From an uncultured Anaerobiospirillum sp. (GTDB lineage: Bacteria > Pseudomonadota > Gammaproteobacteria > Enterobacterales > Succinivibrionaceae), in assembly GCA_944389615.1 (NCBI GenBank), contig CALXNA010000011.1, forward strand, positions 21,384-85,383: a stretch of 64,000 nucleotides of DNA, written 5' to 3'. The notes beneath the pieces are model-generated. The model made no database searches, had not been told where the DNA came from, and was given only the letters and a program-made list of their open reading frames with translations. Both the position numbers and the translations under genes were made by a program. This document shows, one piece after another, positions 27,186 through 36,351 of the stretch (its first letter is position 1; each line of letters begins with the position of its first letter).

Positions 27186-27734
27186 ATGCCTAAAGCTTTA
27201 GTGGCCTATGCCAATGGTTCTGAGGATATGGAGGCTACCGCAGTCGCCTCGATCTTATGCCGCGGCGGCGTCGAGGTCACCCGCGCTGCGGTAGTTCGCG
27301 AAGGTAAGGAAGTTGTGCTCTCGCACGGCCAGCGCACTGTGTGCGACGCCAACATCGCCGACTGCAAGGATCAATACGATATCATCGTGATCCCAGGCGG
27401 CTTAGAGGGCTCGCAGAACTGCGCGAACTGCCCAGTCTTAACTGAGCTCTTAAAGGCCCAACAGGCCGCAGGCCGCTACATCGGCGCCATCTGCGCCGCT
27501 CCGGGCTTTGTCTTAGCCCACCACGGCTTAGTCGGTGAGGCTCAAGCCACCGGCTACCCGGGCTGCTCGGACAATATCAAGAACTACACCGGTGAGGGCA
27601 CCACCATTGACGCCGGTGCCAAGTTAGTCACCGGCAAGGGCCCAGCCTTCGCCATCGACTTTGGCTTAGCCTGCCTCTCGGTCTTAGTCCCAGCTGAGAC
27701 TCTCGAGCAGGTTAAGGCCGGGATGCTCTACTAA
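27186..27734 (+). CDS. yajL: DJ-1/PfpI family protein (YajL-like)
   Basis: A 182-residue flavodoxin-like protein of the DJ-1 superfamily, thought to act as a chaperone or deglycase against oxidative and carbonyl stress. The nucleophile-elbow Cys103 is in YIGAICAAPGFVL and its partner Glu is in NGSEDMEA, both as in YajL/DJ-1. AGGAGAAG precedes ATG 27186. In E. coli yajL sits next to thiI; here lolCDE and the reductase lie between them. It is 27 bases after lolE and may be read with it. An intrinsic terminator follows. Confidence 0.88.
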   Translation: MPKALVAYANGSEDMEATAVASILCRGGVEVTRAAVVREGKEVVLSHGQRTVCDANIADCKDQYDIIVIPGGLEGSQNCANCPVLTELLKAQQAAGRYIGAICAAPGFVLAHHGLVGEAQATGYPGCSDNIKNYTGEGTTIDAGAKLVTGKGPAFAIDFGLACLSVLVPAETLEQVKAGMLY

Positions 27735-27804
27735 GAGCTGTCCCCGAGCGCCGATCTGCGGCGCTGGGCCAGCGCGCTGGGCACGAAGACCCTTGGCGCG
27801 CCGA

Positions 27805-27838
27805 GCGCATCCTTGCGTCAGCGGGGATGCGCTTTTTT
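27805..27838 (+). terminator. Intrinsic terminator after yajL
   Basis: Eight-base perfect stem GCGCATCC / GGATGCGC with a 12-base loop, directly followed by six T residues. Confidence 0.85.
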
Positions 27839-27865
27839 GCGCTTTGGCTGAGCACGTGCGATAAT
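27837..27865 (+). promoter_or_regulatory. Extended -10 promoter of pheS
   Basis: GATAAT at 27860-27865 is preceded by TGC, forming an extended -10 element. A weak -35, TTGCGC, lies 17 bases upstream at 27837-27842. It overlaps the T tract of the preceding terminator and is about 107 bases before pheS. Confidence 0.5.
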
Positions 27866-27936
27866 TGCTTAATTTTGTTGGGCTCAAAAGCGCAGAGTTT
27901 AGCCAATTGAGCTGAGATCTGGGGCAGGGCGCGTGA

Positions 27937-28956
<1,020 letters not shown>

Positions 28957-29135
28957 CGCGCCTGCGGCGCGCCATGGCGCGTTACCGCGCCCGTCGCCGC
29001 GTCCGCGGCAGAGCCGCCCTACGGGCGGCATGGCCGCCGCCACACCTTTGTTATCGCATCAGTTTTGACTAGCCCCGGCCCGCTTCAAAGGGGGAGGCCC
29101 CGCGCGTAAGAGCAGGCGGCTAGAGGTTTTTAAAG

Positions 29136-31514
29136 ATGAAGTTCAATAAAAGTTGGGTTGATGAGTGGGTTGCTAACAACTTAAGTGCCCAAGAGCTCTC
29201 CGATGCCATCACCATGGCCGGTTTAGAGGTGGACACCTGTGAGCCGGTCTGCGGCAACTTCGACCATGTCGTGGTCGCCTCGGTAGTTGAGTGCTGGGAT
29301 CACCCAGACTCTGACCACTTACATGTCACTAAAGTCGACGCAGGTCAAGGCGAGCTTCTGCAGATCGTCTGCGGCGCGCCAAACTGCCGCGCGGGCCTTA
29401 AGGTCGCCTGCGCCTTAGTGGGCGCCCAAGTGGGCGATCTTAAGATCAAGAAGGCCAAGCTCCGGGGCGTTGAGTCGTGCGGTATGCTCTGCTCGTACCG
29501 TGAGCTCGGCATGTCCGATGAGCACAATGGCATCATTGAGCTGCCCGAGGATGCCCCGCTGGGCGTCGATCTGCACGAGTACTTGCAGCTTAATGACAGT
29601 ACCATCGATGTCGACTTGACCACCAATCGCCCAGACTGCCTGAGCATCCGCGGTATCGCCCGTGAGGTTGCGGTCTTAACCCACGGCACGGTGACCGAGC
29701 CTGCGCTTACCGAGATTGCCCCGACGATTGCGGACACCTTCCAGATCACGGTTGAAGACGGCGCTGCGTGCCCACGCTACTTAGGCCGCGTCATCCGTGG
29801 CGTCAACCAAAAGGCCGCCTCGCCTTTGTGGATGACGGAGAAGCTGCGCCGCTGCGGCATCCGCTCGGTGTCGCCGATCGTTGATGTCACCAACTACGTC
29901 ATGTTGGAGTTAGGCCAGCCGCTGCACTCCTTTGACTTAAATCAGCTCCACGATGGCATCGTGGTACGCTTTGCCAAGGAAGGCGAGAGCTTAGTCCTGC
30001 TTTCAGGCGAAAAGGTCGACCTGACCACCAATACCTTAGTCATCGCTGACAGCCACGGCCCATTAGGCCTTGCCGGTATCTTCGGCGGTGAGAGTTCGGG
30101 GATCAGCAGCGAGACTCAAGACGTCTTCTTAGAGTCGGCCTTCTTCTCGCCGCTCGCCATCAAGGGCCGTGCCCGTCACTATGGCTTAAAGACCGATGCT
30201 TCGCACCGCTTTGAGCGTGGTGTCGACCCACAATTGCAGCGCCGCGCTATGGAGCGCGCCACCGAGCTGCTGCTGCAGCTTGCGGGCGGCCAAGCCGGTC
30301 CAATCGTGGAAGTTGCCTGTGAGGCTGAGCTCAAGGCCGAGCACCACATCAACTTACGCCTTGAGCGCTTGAACAAGGTTTTAGGCTGCACCGTGCCAGT
30401 TGCGGAAGTTGAGCACATCTTAGCCACTTTGGGCTTAAACCCAGTTAAGACCGAGCAAGGCTACAGCACCACGGCCCCATCCTTCCGCTTTGATCTTGAG
30501 ATCGAAGAGGACTTGATCGAGGAAGTAGCCCGCATCTATGGCTACAACCAGATCCCGAACACCTTGCCGCAGGCCACCATGGTCATGAGCGCCGACAAGG
30601 AAGAGGTCTTAAGTGCCCGCGCCTTACGCCACAGCTTAGTCCAGTCGGGCTACCAAGAGGCCATCACTTACTCTTTTACCGATCCTAAGACCTTAAAGGT
30701 CTTCAGTGATAAGGAGCCACTGGTGCTGGCTAATCCAATCTCTGTTGAGATGTCGGCCATGCGCACCAGCATGCTCGCAGGCCTTGCCCTTGCTGCCAAG
30801 TACAACGTCAACCGCCAGCAAAAGCGCGTGCGTTTATTTGAGCTGGGCCTGAGCTATAACCCAGAAGAGGGCGCGGAGTTTGGGGTACGCCAAGAGCCGA
30901 TGATCGCCGGTATCGCTATTGGTGATGCCGAGCCGGAGAGCTGGACGCAGCCGAGCCGCCACGTTGACTTCTTTGACATCAAGGGCGACGTCGAGGCCAT
31001 GCTGGCTTTAACCGCTCGTCCTGAGGCTTACAGCTGGCACGTCACCACCTGCCCATTCCTGCACCCGGGCCAAGGCGCTGACCTCTACTTTGAGGGGCGC
31101 AAGGTCGGCTGCGTCGGTATGCTGCACCCAACGGCCCAAAAGGCCTTAGGCTTCAAGCAGCAGGTGGCGGTCTTTGAGATCGAGCGTAGTGCCCTCTCCA
31201 CCCGCATCATTCCGCAAAGTCATGAGATCTCGAAGTTCCCAGCTGTCCGCCGTGACTTCGCCTTCGTCTTAGACCAGAAGTATCACGCCTCTGAGCTCGT
31301 TGCCGCGATCCAAGACGCAGGTGGGACGTTGGTGAGCGACGTCACCATCTTCGACGTCTTCACCAACGAGAGCTTGGGCGACAAGCGCTCCATCGCCTTG
31401 GGCGTAACCTTGCATGACAACAGCCACACCTTAGAGGATGCTGAGGTTGAAGCTGAGGTCGAAAAGATCTTGACAGCAGTCAAGACCAAGTTCGACGCCA
31501 CCTTACGTCAGTAA
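29136..31514 (+). CDS. pheT: Phenylalanyl-tRNA synthetase beta subunit
   Basis: The 792-residue beta subunit carries editing and tRNA recognition. Domains in order: an N-terminal region with an OB-fold EMAP-like tRNA-binding domain (about 40-150, VVASVVECWDHPDSDHLHV), the B3/B4 editing domain (about 210-380, with PLWMTEKLRRCGIRSVSPIVDVTNYVM pattern), B5 (about 400-475), a catalytic-like core, and a C-terminal ferredoxin-fold anticodon-binding domain (about 700-792, SKFPAVRRDFAFV). E. coli PheT has 795 residues. AGAGG precedes ATG 29136. ihfA, which follows pheT in many relatives, is not here; instead three strong hairpins follow. Confidence 0.97.
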   Translation: MKFNKSWVDEWVANNLSAQELSDAITMAGLEVDTCEPVCGNFDHVVVASVVECWDHPDSDHLHVTKVDAGQGELLQIVCGAPNCRAGLKVACALVGAQVGDLKIKKAKLRGVESCGMLCSYRELGMSDEHNGIIELPEDAPLGVDLHEYLQLNDSTIDVDLTTNRPDCLSIRGIAREVAVLTHGTVTEPALTEIAPTIADTFQITVEDGAACPRYLGRVIRGVNQKAASPLWMTEKLRRCGIRSVSPIVDVTNYVMLELGQPLHSFDLNQLHDGIVVRFAKEGESLVLLSGEKVDLTTNTLVIADSHGPLGLAGIFGGESSGISSETQDVFLESAFFSPLAIKGRARHYGLKTDASHRFERGVDPQLQRRAMERATELLLQLAGGQAGPIVEVACEAELKAEHHINLRLERLNKVLGCTVPVAEVEHILATLGLNPVKTEQGYSTTAPSFRFDLEIEEDLIEEVARIYGYNQIPNTLPQATMVMSADKEEVLSARALRHSLVQSGYQEAITYSFTDPKTLKVFSDKEPLVLANPISVEMSAMRTSMLAGLALAAKYNVNRQQKRVRLFELGLSYNPEEGAEFGVRQEPMIAGIAIGDAEPESWTQPSRHVDFFDIKGDVEAMLALTARPEAYSWHVTTCPFLHPGQGADLYFEGRKVGCVGMLHPTAQKALGFKQQVAVFEIERSALSTRIIPQSHEISKFPAVRRDFAFVLDQKYHASELVAAIQDAGGTLVSDVTIFDVFTNESLGDKRSIALGVTLHDNSHTLEDAEVEAEVEKILTAVKTKFDATLRQ

Positions 31515-31522
31515 GGCGGGGC

Positions 31523-31623
31523 GCTGCCATGATGGGGCCTGCCCTAATGGGGCCCCATCATGGCAGCAGGGGCAGCCTTCAGGCTGCCCTGAGAGTGCTG
31601 GGAGCAAAAGGCTTTGCTCCCAG
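31523..31623. repeat. Three consecutive perfect hairpins after pheT
   Basis: Hairpin 1 has 17-base perfect arms (31523-31539 / 31551-31567). Hairpin 2 has arms GGCAGCCT/AGGCTGCC at about 31570-31588. Hairpin 3 has 11-base perfect arms (31598-31608 / 31613-31623). None has a T tract, so they are not typical terminators. They resemble clustered REP-type palindromes or 3'-end protecting structures. Confidence 0.75.
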
Positions 31624-31765
31624 CGCTTTCGCGTCCGCGCGCCCGCATCGCGGGCGGCGCCCGCCGCGCGCTTACGTTGCGCGGGCTTGCGCGCTGCGCG
31701 CACCTGCGCCTCATTGGATAAAGATCACCAATCGGCATTTCTTTGCATCAATTCGCGGGCACCCT

Positions 31766-31774
31766 TGCGATAAT
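31766..31774 (+). promoter_or_regulatory. Extended -10 promoter of xseB-ispA
   Basis: TGC followed by GATAAT, the same nine bases as in the pheS promoter, about 34 bases before the xseB start. No good -35 at the usual distance; TTGCAT lies 20 bases upstream. Confidence 0.45.
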
Positions 31775-31808
31775 AGCAGGGGATTAACTCCTTAAGTCAG
31801 AGGTGGTT

Positions 31809-32198
31809 ATGGCACAAGAAGGCTTAAAGAACTTAGATCAAAGCTTGCAAGAGCTCGAGTCCTTGGTCAAAGAGCTGGAAAATAGCAATTTGAGCATCGA
31901 CGAGGCGATCGAAAAGTACACCCAAGGCATGAAGCTCGCGGTGGAGTGTAAGCGCAGCCTTTCTGATATGTCGCGTAAGGTCGAATTGGTGCGTGCTAAG
32001 GCGCAGCAGGAGATGAACGCCTTAGAGGCGGCCGAGGCCTCTCCGGGCGGCACTCCGGGGTCGGCGCAGGGCGCCCTGCCGGGCGCGGCGCAGCCTGCCT
32101 TAGCGCAAGGTCAGTGGCAGGGGGAGCCTGCGGGGATCCCTAATGGGGTACCGGGCACCGGGGTGCCGGGCACCGGGATGCCGGGCGGTTCGTGGTAG
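31809..32198 (+). CDS. xseB: Exodeoxyribonuclease VII small subunit, with Gly/Pro-rich tail
   Basis: Small subunit of ExoVII, which degrades single-stranded DNA; it coats the long coiled coil of XseA. Residues 1-75 match XseB (LDQSLQELESLVKELENSNLSIDEAIEKYTQGM). The total is 129 residues against about 80 in E. coli. The extra 50 residues are low-complexity, with Gly, Pro, Ala and Gln and the repeated units GVPGTG / GMPGGSW at the end. GAGG lies five bases before ATG 31809. ispA follows after 35 bases and dxs about 200 bases later, the same order as in E. coli. Confidence 0.93.
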   Translation: MAQEGLKNLDQSLQELESLVKELENSNLSIDEAIEKYTQGMKLAVECKRSLSDMSRKVELVRAKAQQEMNALEAAEASPGGTPGSAQGALPGAAQPALAQGQWQGEPAGIPNGVPGTGVPGTGMPGGSW

Positions 32199-32233
32199 GC
32201 CCTTAGTTTCTGTGTGTGGGTAAGGAGGGGACG

Positions 32234-33187
32234 ATGGCTAGTGCTGATAATTTGGTGTCCTTGGGCCAGCGCGTTAATGATTTTCTCAAGCGCAAGCTCG
32301 AGAGCTTGCCCGATGAGCCTAAAGAGCTCAAGCAGGCCATGGCCTATGCGCTGTTGCAAGGGGGCAAGCGGGTACGTCCGTACTTGGTCTATACCGTAGG
32401 GCGCATCTTCAATGCCTCGATCCATCAGCTTGACTTCCCGGCCGCCGCCATCGAGTGCATCCATGCCTACTCCTTGATTCATGACGATATGCCGGAGATG
32501 GACAATGATCTGCTGCGCCGCGGCCAGCCGACGGTGCACGCCAAATTTGGCGCAGCCACGGCCCTGCTTGCCGGTGACACGCTGCAGACGCTTGCCTTTG
32601 AGATCTTGACTGATGATAAGTGCACCATCGCAGGCGAGGTGAAGGCCCGCATGTGCGCCTGCCTTGCCAGCGCCGCAGGCTTTGCGGGCATGTGCGGCGG
32701 TCAGGCCTTAGATCTCAAGGCCGAGCACCATAAGCTCACTCAAGAGCAGCTTGAGCAGATGCATGCGCTCAAGACTGGGGCCTTGATCTTGGCTGCGGTC
32801 AAGCTCGGCTACATGACCGCGCGCTACCAAGAGGCCTATGACAATGCCTTAGGCGATCGCATGAGCCAAGCCTTCGGCTTTGTCGAGCAGCCGCAGCTCA
32901 AGCGCGAGCAAGAGCTCCTCACCACCTTTGGCGCCAAGCTTGGCCTAGCCTTCCAAGTCTGGGACGATGTCTTAGATGTGGCCGGTGATACCGCCACCCT
33001 CGGCAAGACGGTGGGATCGGATGCGGCCAATGATAAGAGCACCTTTGTGACCTTATTGGGCCTTGACGGGGCCAAGGCCTACGCTAAGACGCTGGCGGCT
33101 GAGGCCAAGGCGGCCTTAGCGCAGCTGCCGGTGCCAACGCGTGAGCTCTCTGAGTTTGTGGACTTTGTGGTCAGCCGTGACCATTAA
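32234..33187 (+). CDS. ispA: Farnesyl diphosphate synthase
   Basis: Condenses dimethylallyl and isopentenyl diphosphate into geranyl and then farnesyl diphosphate for quinones and undecaprenyl carriers. The 317 residues show both Asp-rich motifs: DDMPEMDND starting at residue 84 and DDVLD at about 244, plus GGKRVRPYL near the N-terminus. ATG 32234 is strongly supported by AAGGAGGGG just upstream. It sits between xseB and dxs, so the isoprenoid entry enzyme and a prenyl-chain enzyme are neighbours. Confidence 0.96.
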   Translation: MASADNLVSLGQRVNDFLKRKLESLPDEPKELKQAMAYALLQGGKRVRPYLVYTVGRIFNASIHQLDFPAAAIECIHAYSLIHDDMPEMDNDLLRRGQPTVHAKFGAATALLAGDTLQTLAFEILTDDKCTIAGEVKARMCACLASAAGFAGMCGGQALDLKAEHHKLTQEQLEQMHALKTGALILAAVKLGYMTARYQEAYDNALGDRMSQAFGFVEQPQLKREQELLTTFGAKLGLAFQVWDDVLDVAGDTATLGKTVGSDAANDKSTFVTLLGLDGAKAYAKTLAAEAKAALAQLPVPTRELSEFVDFVVSRDH

Positions 33188-33391
33188 GCGTACATTACGC
33201 CCAGAATAAGTGGCGCGCACCTGAAGCGCCGCTAAGTGCTGCGCCCAGCGGTGCGCCCTTTAAGTGCCGCGCCCAGCGGCGCGCCCGTGCGGGCAGCGGC
33301 GGTATATCTGTGCCCTGCGGGGTGATCTGTCGGTGAGGAGAATGGGGCCACACGGCGCAGGCCGGTGGTTGAGGCCCTAAAGGCTGTAGTA

Positions 33392-35596
33392 GTGGAATCA
33401 GTTACATACCAATTGCTGGATCGCATCGATGGTGCGGCCGATGTCCGCGCGCTGCCGCGCGAGGTTTTACCTGAGCTGTGTCACGAAGTACGCTCGTGCT
33501 TGATTGAAACTGTCAGCAAAACCGCAGGCCACTTGGCTTCGGGCCTTGGGGTGGTGGAGCTGACGGTGGCTTTGCACTATGTCTATAACACCCCTCAGGA
33601 CATCTTGGTGTGGGACGTCGGTCACCAAGCCTATCCTCATAAGATCCTCACGGGCCACCGTAAGGAATTTGCCACGATCCGCCAGCATGGCGGCTTGCAC
33701 GCCTTCATCTGGCGCGGTGAGACCCCTTATGACGTGCTCTGCACCGGGCATGCTTCGACCTCGATTGGCTCGGCGCTCGGCCTTGCCGTGGCTGAGCGCA
33801 ATAAGCCCGAAGCGCAGCGACGCAAGGTCGTGGCCATCATCGGCGATGGTGCGCTCTCCGGCGGCTGCGCCTTTGAGGCGCTCAACCATGCCGGTTCCTT
33901 TCAAGATCGCGATGTCGACCTCACCGTCATCTTAAATGACAATGAGATGAGCATCTCCGAGAACGTTGGTGGTCTTGCCCAAGGCCTTGCGCACATTATG
34001 GCAAGCCCCCACTACGTCAAGCTGGTGGAAGGAGGCAAGCGCATCTTAAGTGCGCTGCCGACGGTGCGTGAGCTCGCCCTGCGCGCTCAGGAGCATGCCA
34101 AGGGCATGATTATGCCTGGCACCTTGTTTGAGGAGTTTGGCTTTAACTACATCGGCCCGATCGATGGCCATGATATCGACCGCTTGGTCACCATTCTGCA
34201 GAATGTACGCAAGATGAAGGGCCTGACCTTCTTGCATGTGGTCACGACCAAGGGCAAGGGCTATGCGCCTGCCGAGCAAGATCCGATCTGCTATCACGGC
34301 GTACCGACCTTCAATCCGCACGAAGGCATTGCCCCGCATGAGGCCAAGGAAGATCTCTCCTTCTCAGGGGCCTTTGGGCGATGGATGTGTGATAAGGCGG
34401 TCACCGACCGCAAGCTGATGGCGGTAACTCCGGCTATGCGTGTGGGCTCCGGCCTGAGCGAATTTGCTGCGACCTATCCGCATCAGTTCTTTGATGTCGC
34501 CATTGCCGAGCAGCATGCCATGGTCTTTGCCTCAGGTCTTGCCGCCGGGGGCATGCGGCCGGTGGTCAACATCTACAGCTCCTTTATGCAGCGCGCCTAC
34601 GACGGCTTGATCCACGATATGGCGATCCAGAACCTGCCGATCGTGCTCTGCCTCGACCGCGGCGGCTTGGTCGGCCCCGATGGCCCGACCCATAACGGCA
34701 GCTTCGACATTGCCTATACCCGCACCGTGCCCAATCTCGTGATCATGGCTCCAGCCTCACGCCACGAGCTTTACACCATGCTCAACACCGCCTACGCCTT
34801 AGAGCGGCCGGTGGTAGTGCGCTATCCGCGCACCAACGGCGAGAGCATGCAAGGCCCCGACCCAAGCAAAAGCACCAGCCTCTTAGGGCGCGCTGCGCGC
34901 GTAGGCCCTCAGGTCGGCCGCTTGAGCGAGCTACAGGATGCCCTTCAGGCTGCGAAGAGTGCCACTGCAAGTGCCGGGTCGCGTGCGCCGCTTGCCTCCT
35001 TAATGGTGTCGCCGCAGCTATCTGAGGCGAGCGCCATCAAGGTCAGCCTTGAGACTAAGCTGGAGCTCGGGCAGGTTGAGACGTTGCATCTTAACTGGGC
35101 GCACTTCATTGAGCTCATGCAAGCGCATGATGAGGCGACCTTAGGCCGGTTAGGCCTGCCGTGCGATGATACGCTGCTTACGCCATATCTGCCGCACGAC
35201 CTCACGCCGGTCGCAGCCGCCTTACAGACTAAGGCGCCGCGCGTCGCAGTGCTGGCCTTCGGCCCAATGGCTCATGAGCTCTATGAAGCTTGTGCCGCGC
35301 AGGACTATACCTTGATCAACATGCGCTTTATCAAGCCGCTCAATGAGGAGCTGATTGCGGCGCTGGCGGGCAGCTACGACCTCATTGTCACGGTTGAGGA
35401 AGGTGCGCGCTTAGGCGGCATTGGCGAGCACATCAGTGCACTGGTGGCGCAGACGCCTGCGGCTCAGCGCGCCCGCGTGCTCAATATCGGCCTGCATGAT
35501 GCCTTTATCATGGAAGGCACGCGTGCTGAGCTGCTTGCCGAGCAGGGACTGACCGTGCCGGACATTATGGCGGCGATTGCCGCAGAGCGAGCTTGA
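33392..35596 (+). CDS. dxs: 1-deoxy-D-xylulose-5-phosphate synthase, with inserted segment
   Basis: Thiamine-diphosphate enzyme joining pyruvate and glyceraldehyde-3-phosphate in the first step of the MEP isoprenoid pathway. Signatures present: SGHLASGLG-like N-terminus (AGHLASGLGVVELTVALHYVY), the ThDP motif GDGALSGG...N, LNDNEMSISENV and the catalytic Glu in VAIAEQHAM. Starting at GTG 33392 (AAAGG nine bases before) gives 734 residues against 620 in E. coli. The excess of roughly 100 residues lies at about 490-610, between the pyrimidine-binding and C-terminal domains, and is Ala/Ser/Leu-rich. GTG 33365 is an alternative start. Confidence 0.95.
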   Translation: MESVTYQLLDRIDGAADVRALPREVLPELCHEVRSCLIETVSKTAGHLASGLGVVELTVALHYVYNTPQDILVWDVGHQAYPHKILTGHRKEFATIRQHGGLHAFIWRGETPYDVLCTGHASTSIGSALGLAVAERNKPEAQRRKVVAIIGDGALSGGCAFEALNHAGSFQDRDVDLTVILNDNEMSISENVGGLAQGLAHIMASPHYVKLVEGGKRILSALPTVRELALRAQEHAKGMIMPGTLFEEFGFNYIGPIDGHDIDRLVTILQNVRKMKGLTFLHVVTTKGKGYAPAEQDPICYHGVPTFNPHEGIAPHEAKEDLSFSGAFGRWMCDKAVTDRKLMAVTPAMRVGSGLSEFAATYPHQFFDVAIAEQHAMVFASGLAAGGMRPVVNIYSSFMQRAYDGLIHDMAIQNLPIVLCLDRGGLVGPDGPTHNGSFDIAYTRTVPNLVIMAPASRHELYTMLNTAYALERPVVVRYPRTNGESMQGPDPSKSTSLLGRAARVGPQVGRLSELQDALQAAKSATASAGSRAPLASLMVSPQLSEASAIKVSLETKLELGQVETLHLNWAHFIELMQAHDEATLGRLGLPCDDTLLTPYLPHDLTPVAAALQTKAPRVAVLAFGPMAHELYEACAAQDYTLINMRFIKPLNEELIAALAGSYDLIVTVEEGARLGGIGEHISALVAQTPAAQRARVLNIGLHDAFIMEGTRAELLAEQGLTVPDIMAAIAAERA

Positions 35597-35691
35597 GCGG
35601 CGAAGCGGGCTTAAGCGGCTGTGCCACCGCGCTTAAGCGGCCGCGCTGGCGCGGGCGGGCGCAAGATTTCACATCAAGTTAGGGAGGCATC

Positions 35692-36186
35692 ATGCCATCT
35701 TTTGACATCGTATCTGAGCTGAAAAAAGACGAGTTACAAAACGCGGTGGACAATGCCAACCGCGAGCTGCAAAGCCGCTATGACTTCCGCGGCGTCGAGG
35801 CGAGTTATACCTTGGTCAAGGCCGAGAACTTGGTCAAGCTTGAGGCCGACGAGGAGTTCCAGATCCAGCAGATGGACGATATCTTGATGCAGAAGCTGAT
35901 CAAGCGCGGCATCGAGGTCACCTGCGCCGAGTTTAAGGAGATCACGCGCTCGGGCAAGAAGTCGCTGCAGCAAGTCGTCTTCAAGGAAGGCATCGACAAG
36001 GACTTGGGCAAGAAGATCGTCAAGCTCATCAAGGACGAGAAGCTCAAGGTCGACGCCAAGATGAACGATGACACGGTACGCGTCACCGGCAAGAAGCGCG
36101 ATGACCTGCAGGCGGCCATTGCTGCGGTGCGCGCCAAGCAAGGCGACTTAGGCCAGCCGCTGCAATTCACCAACTTCCGCGACTAA
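35692..36186 (+). CDS. yajQ: YajQ family nucleotide-binding protein
   Basis: A 164-residue cytoplasmic protein of the YajQ family, with two ferredoxin-like domains. It starts with the typical MPSFDIVSE and ends with the typical LQFTNFRD. Some YajQ homologues bind cyclic di-GMP; others bind tRNA or nucleotides, so the role here is open. GGGAGG precedes ATG 35692. It lies about 100 bases after dxs, and a hairpin follows. Confidence 0.94.
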   Translation: MPSFDIVSELKKDELQNAVDNANRELQSRYDFRGVEASYTLVKAENLVKLEADEEFQIQQMDDILMQKLIKRGIEVTCAEFKEITRSGKKSLQQVVFKEGIDKDLGKKIVKLIKDEKLKVDAKMNDDTVRVTGKKRDDLQAAIAAVRAKQGDLGQPLQFTNFRD

Positions 36187-36250
36187 GCGCGTAGAGCGCT
36201 GCGCACCGACGCGCTGCGCGCTCGCGCATGCTGCGCCGCAGTGCGGCCCT

Positions 36251-36293
36251 AAGCCCTAAAACCCGTGGCGGGCGCTGCGGTTTTGGGGCTTTG
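36251..36293 (+). terminator. Terminator-like hairpin after yajQ
   Basis: A long stem AAGCCCTAAAACC / GGTTTTGGGGCTT with one mismatch and a 15-base loop. The tail is TTTGTG only, so termination may be weak. Confidence 0.6.
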
Positions 36294-36351
36294 TGCCCTA
36301 TGATGGTCTCAGGGGCATGAGGCCCCGGATTTTGAGCAGGTAGGATGTCCC

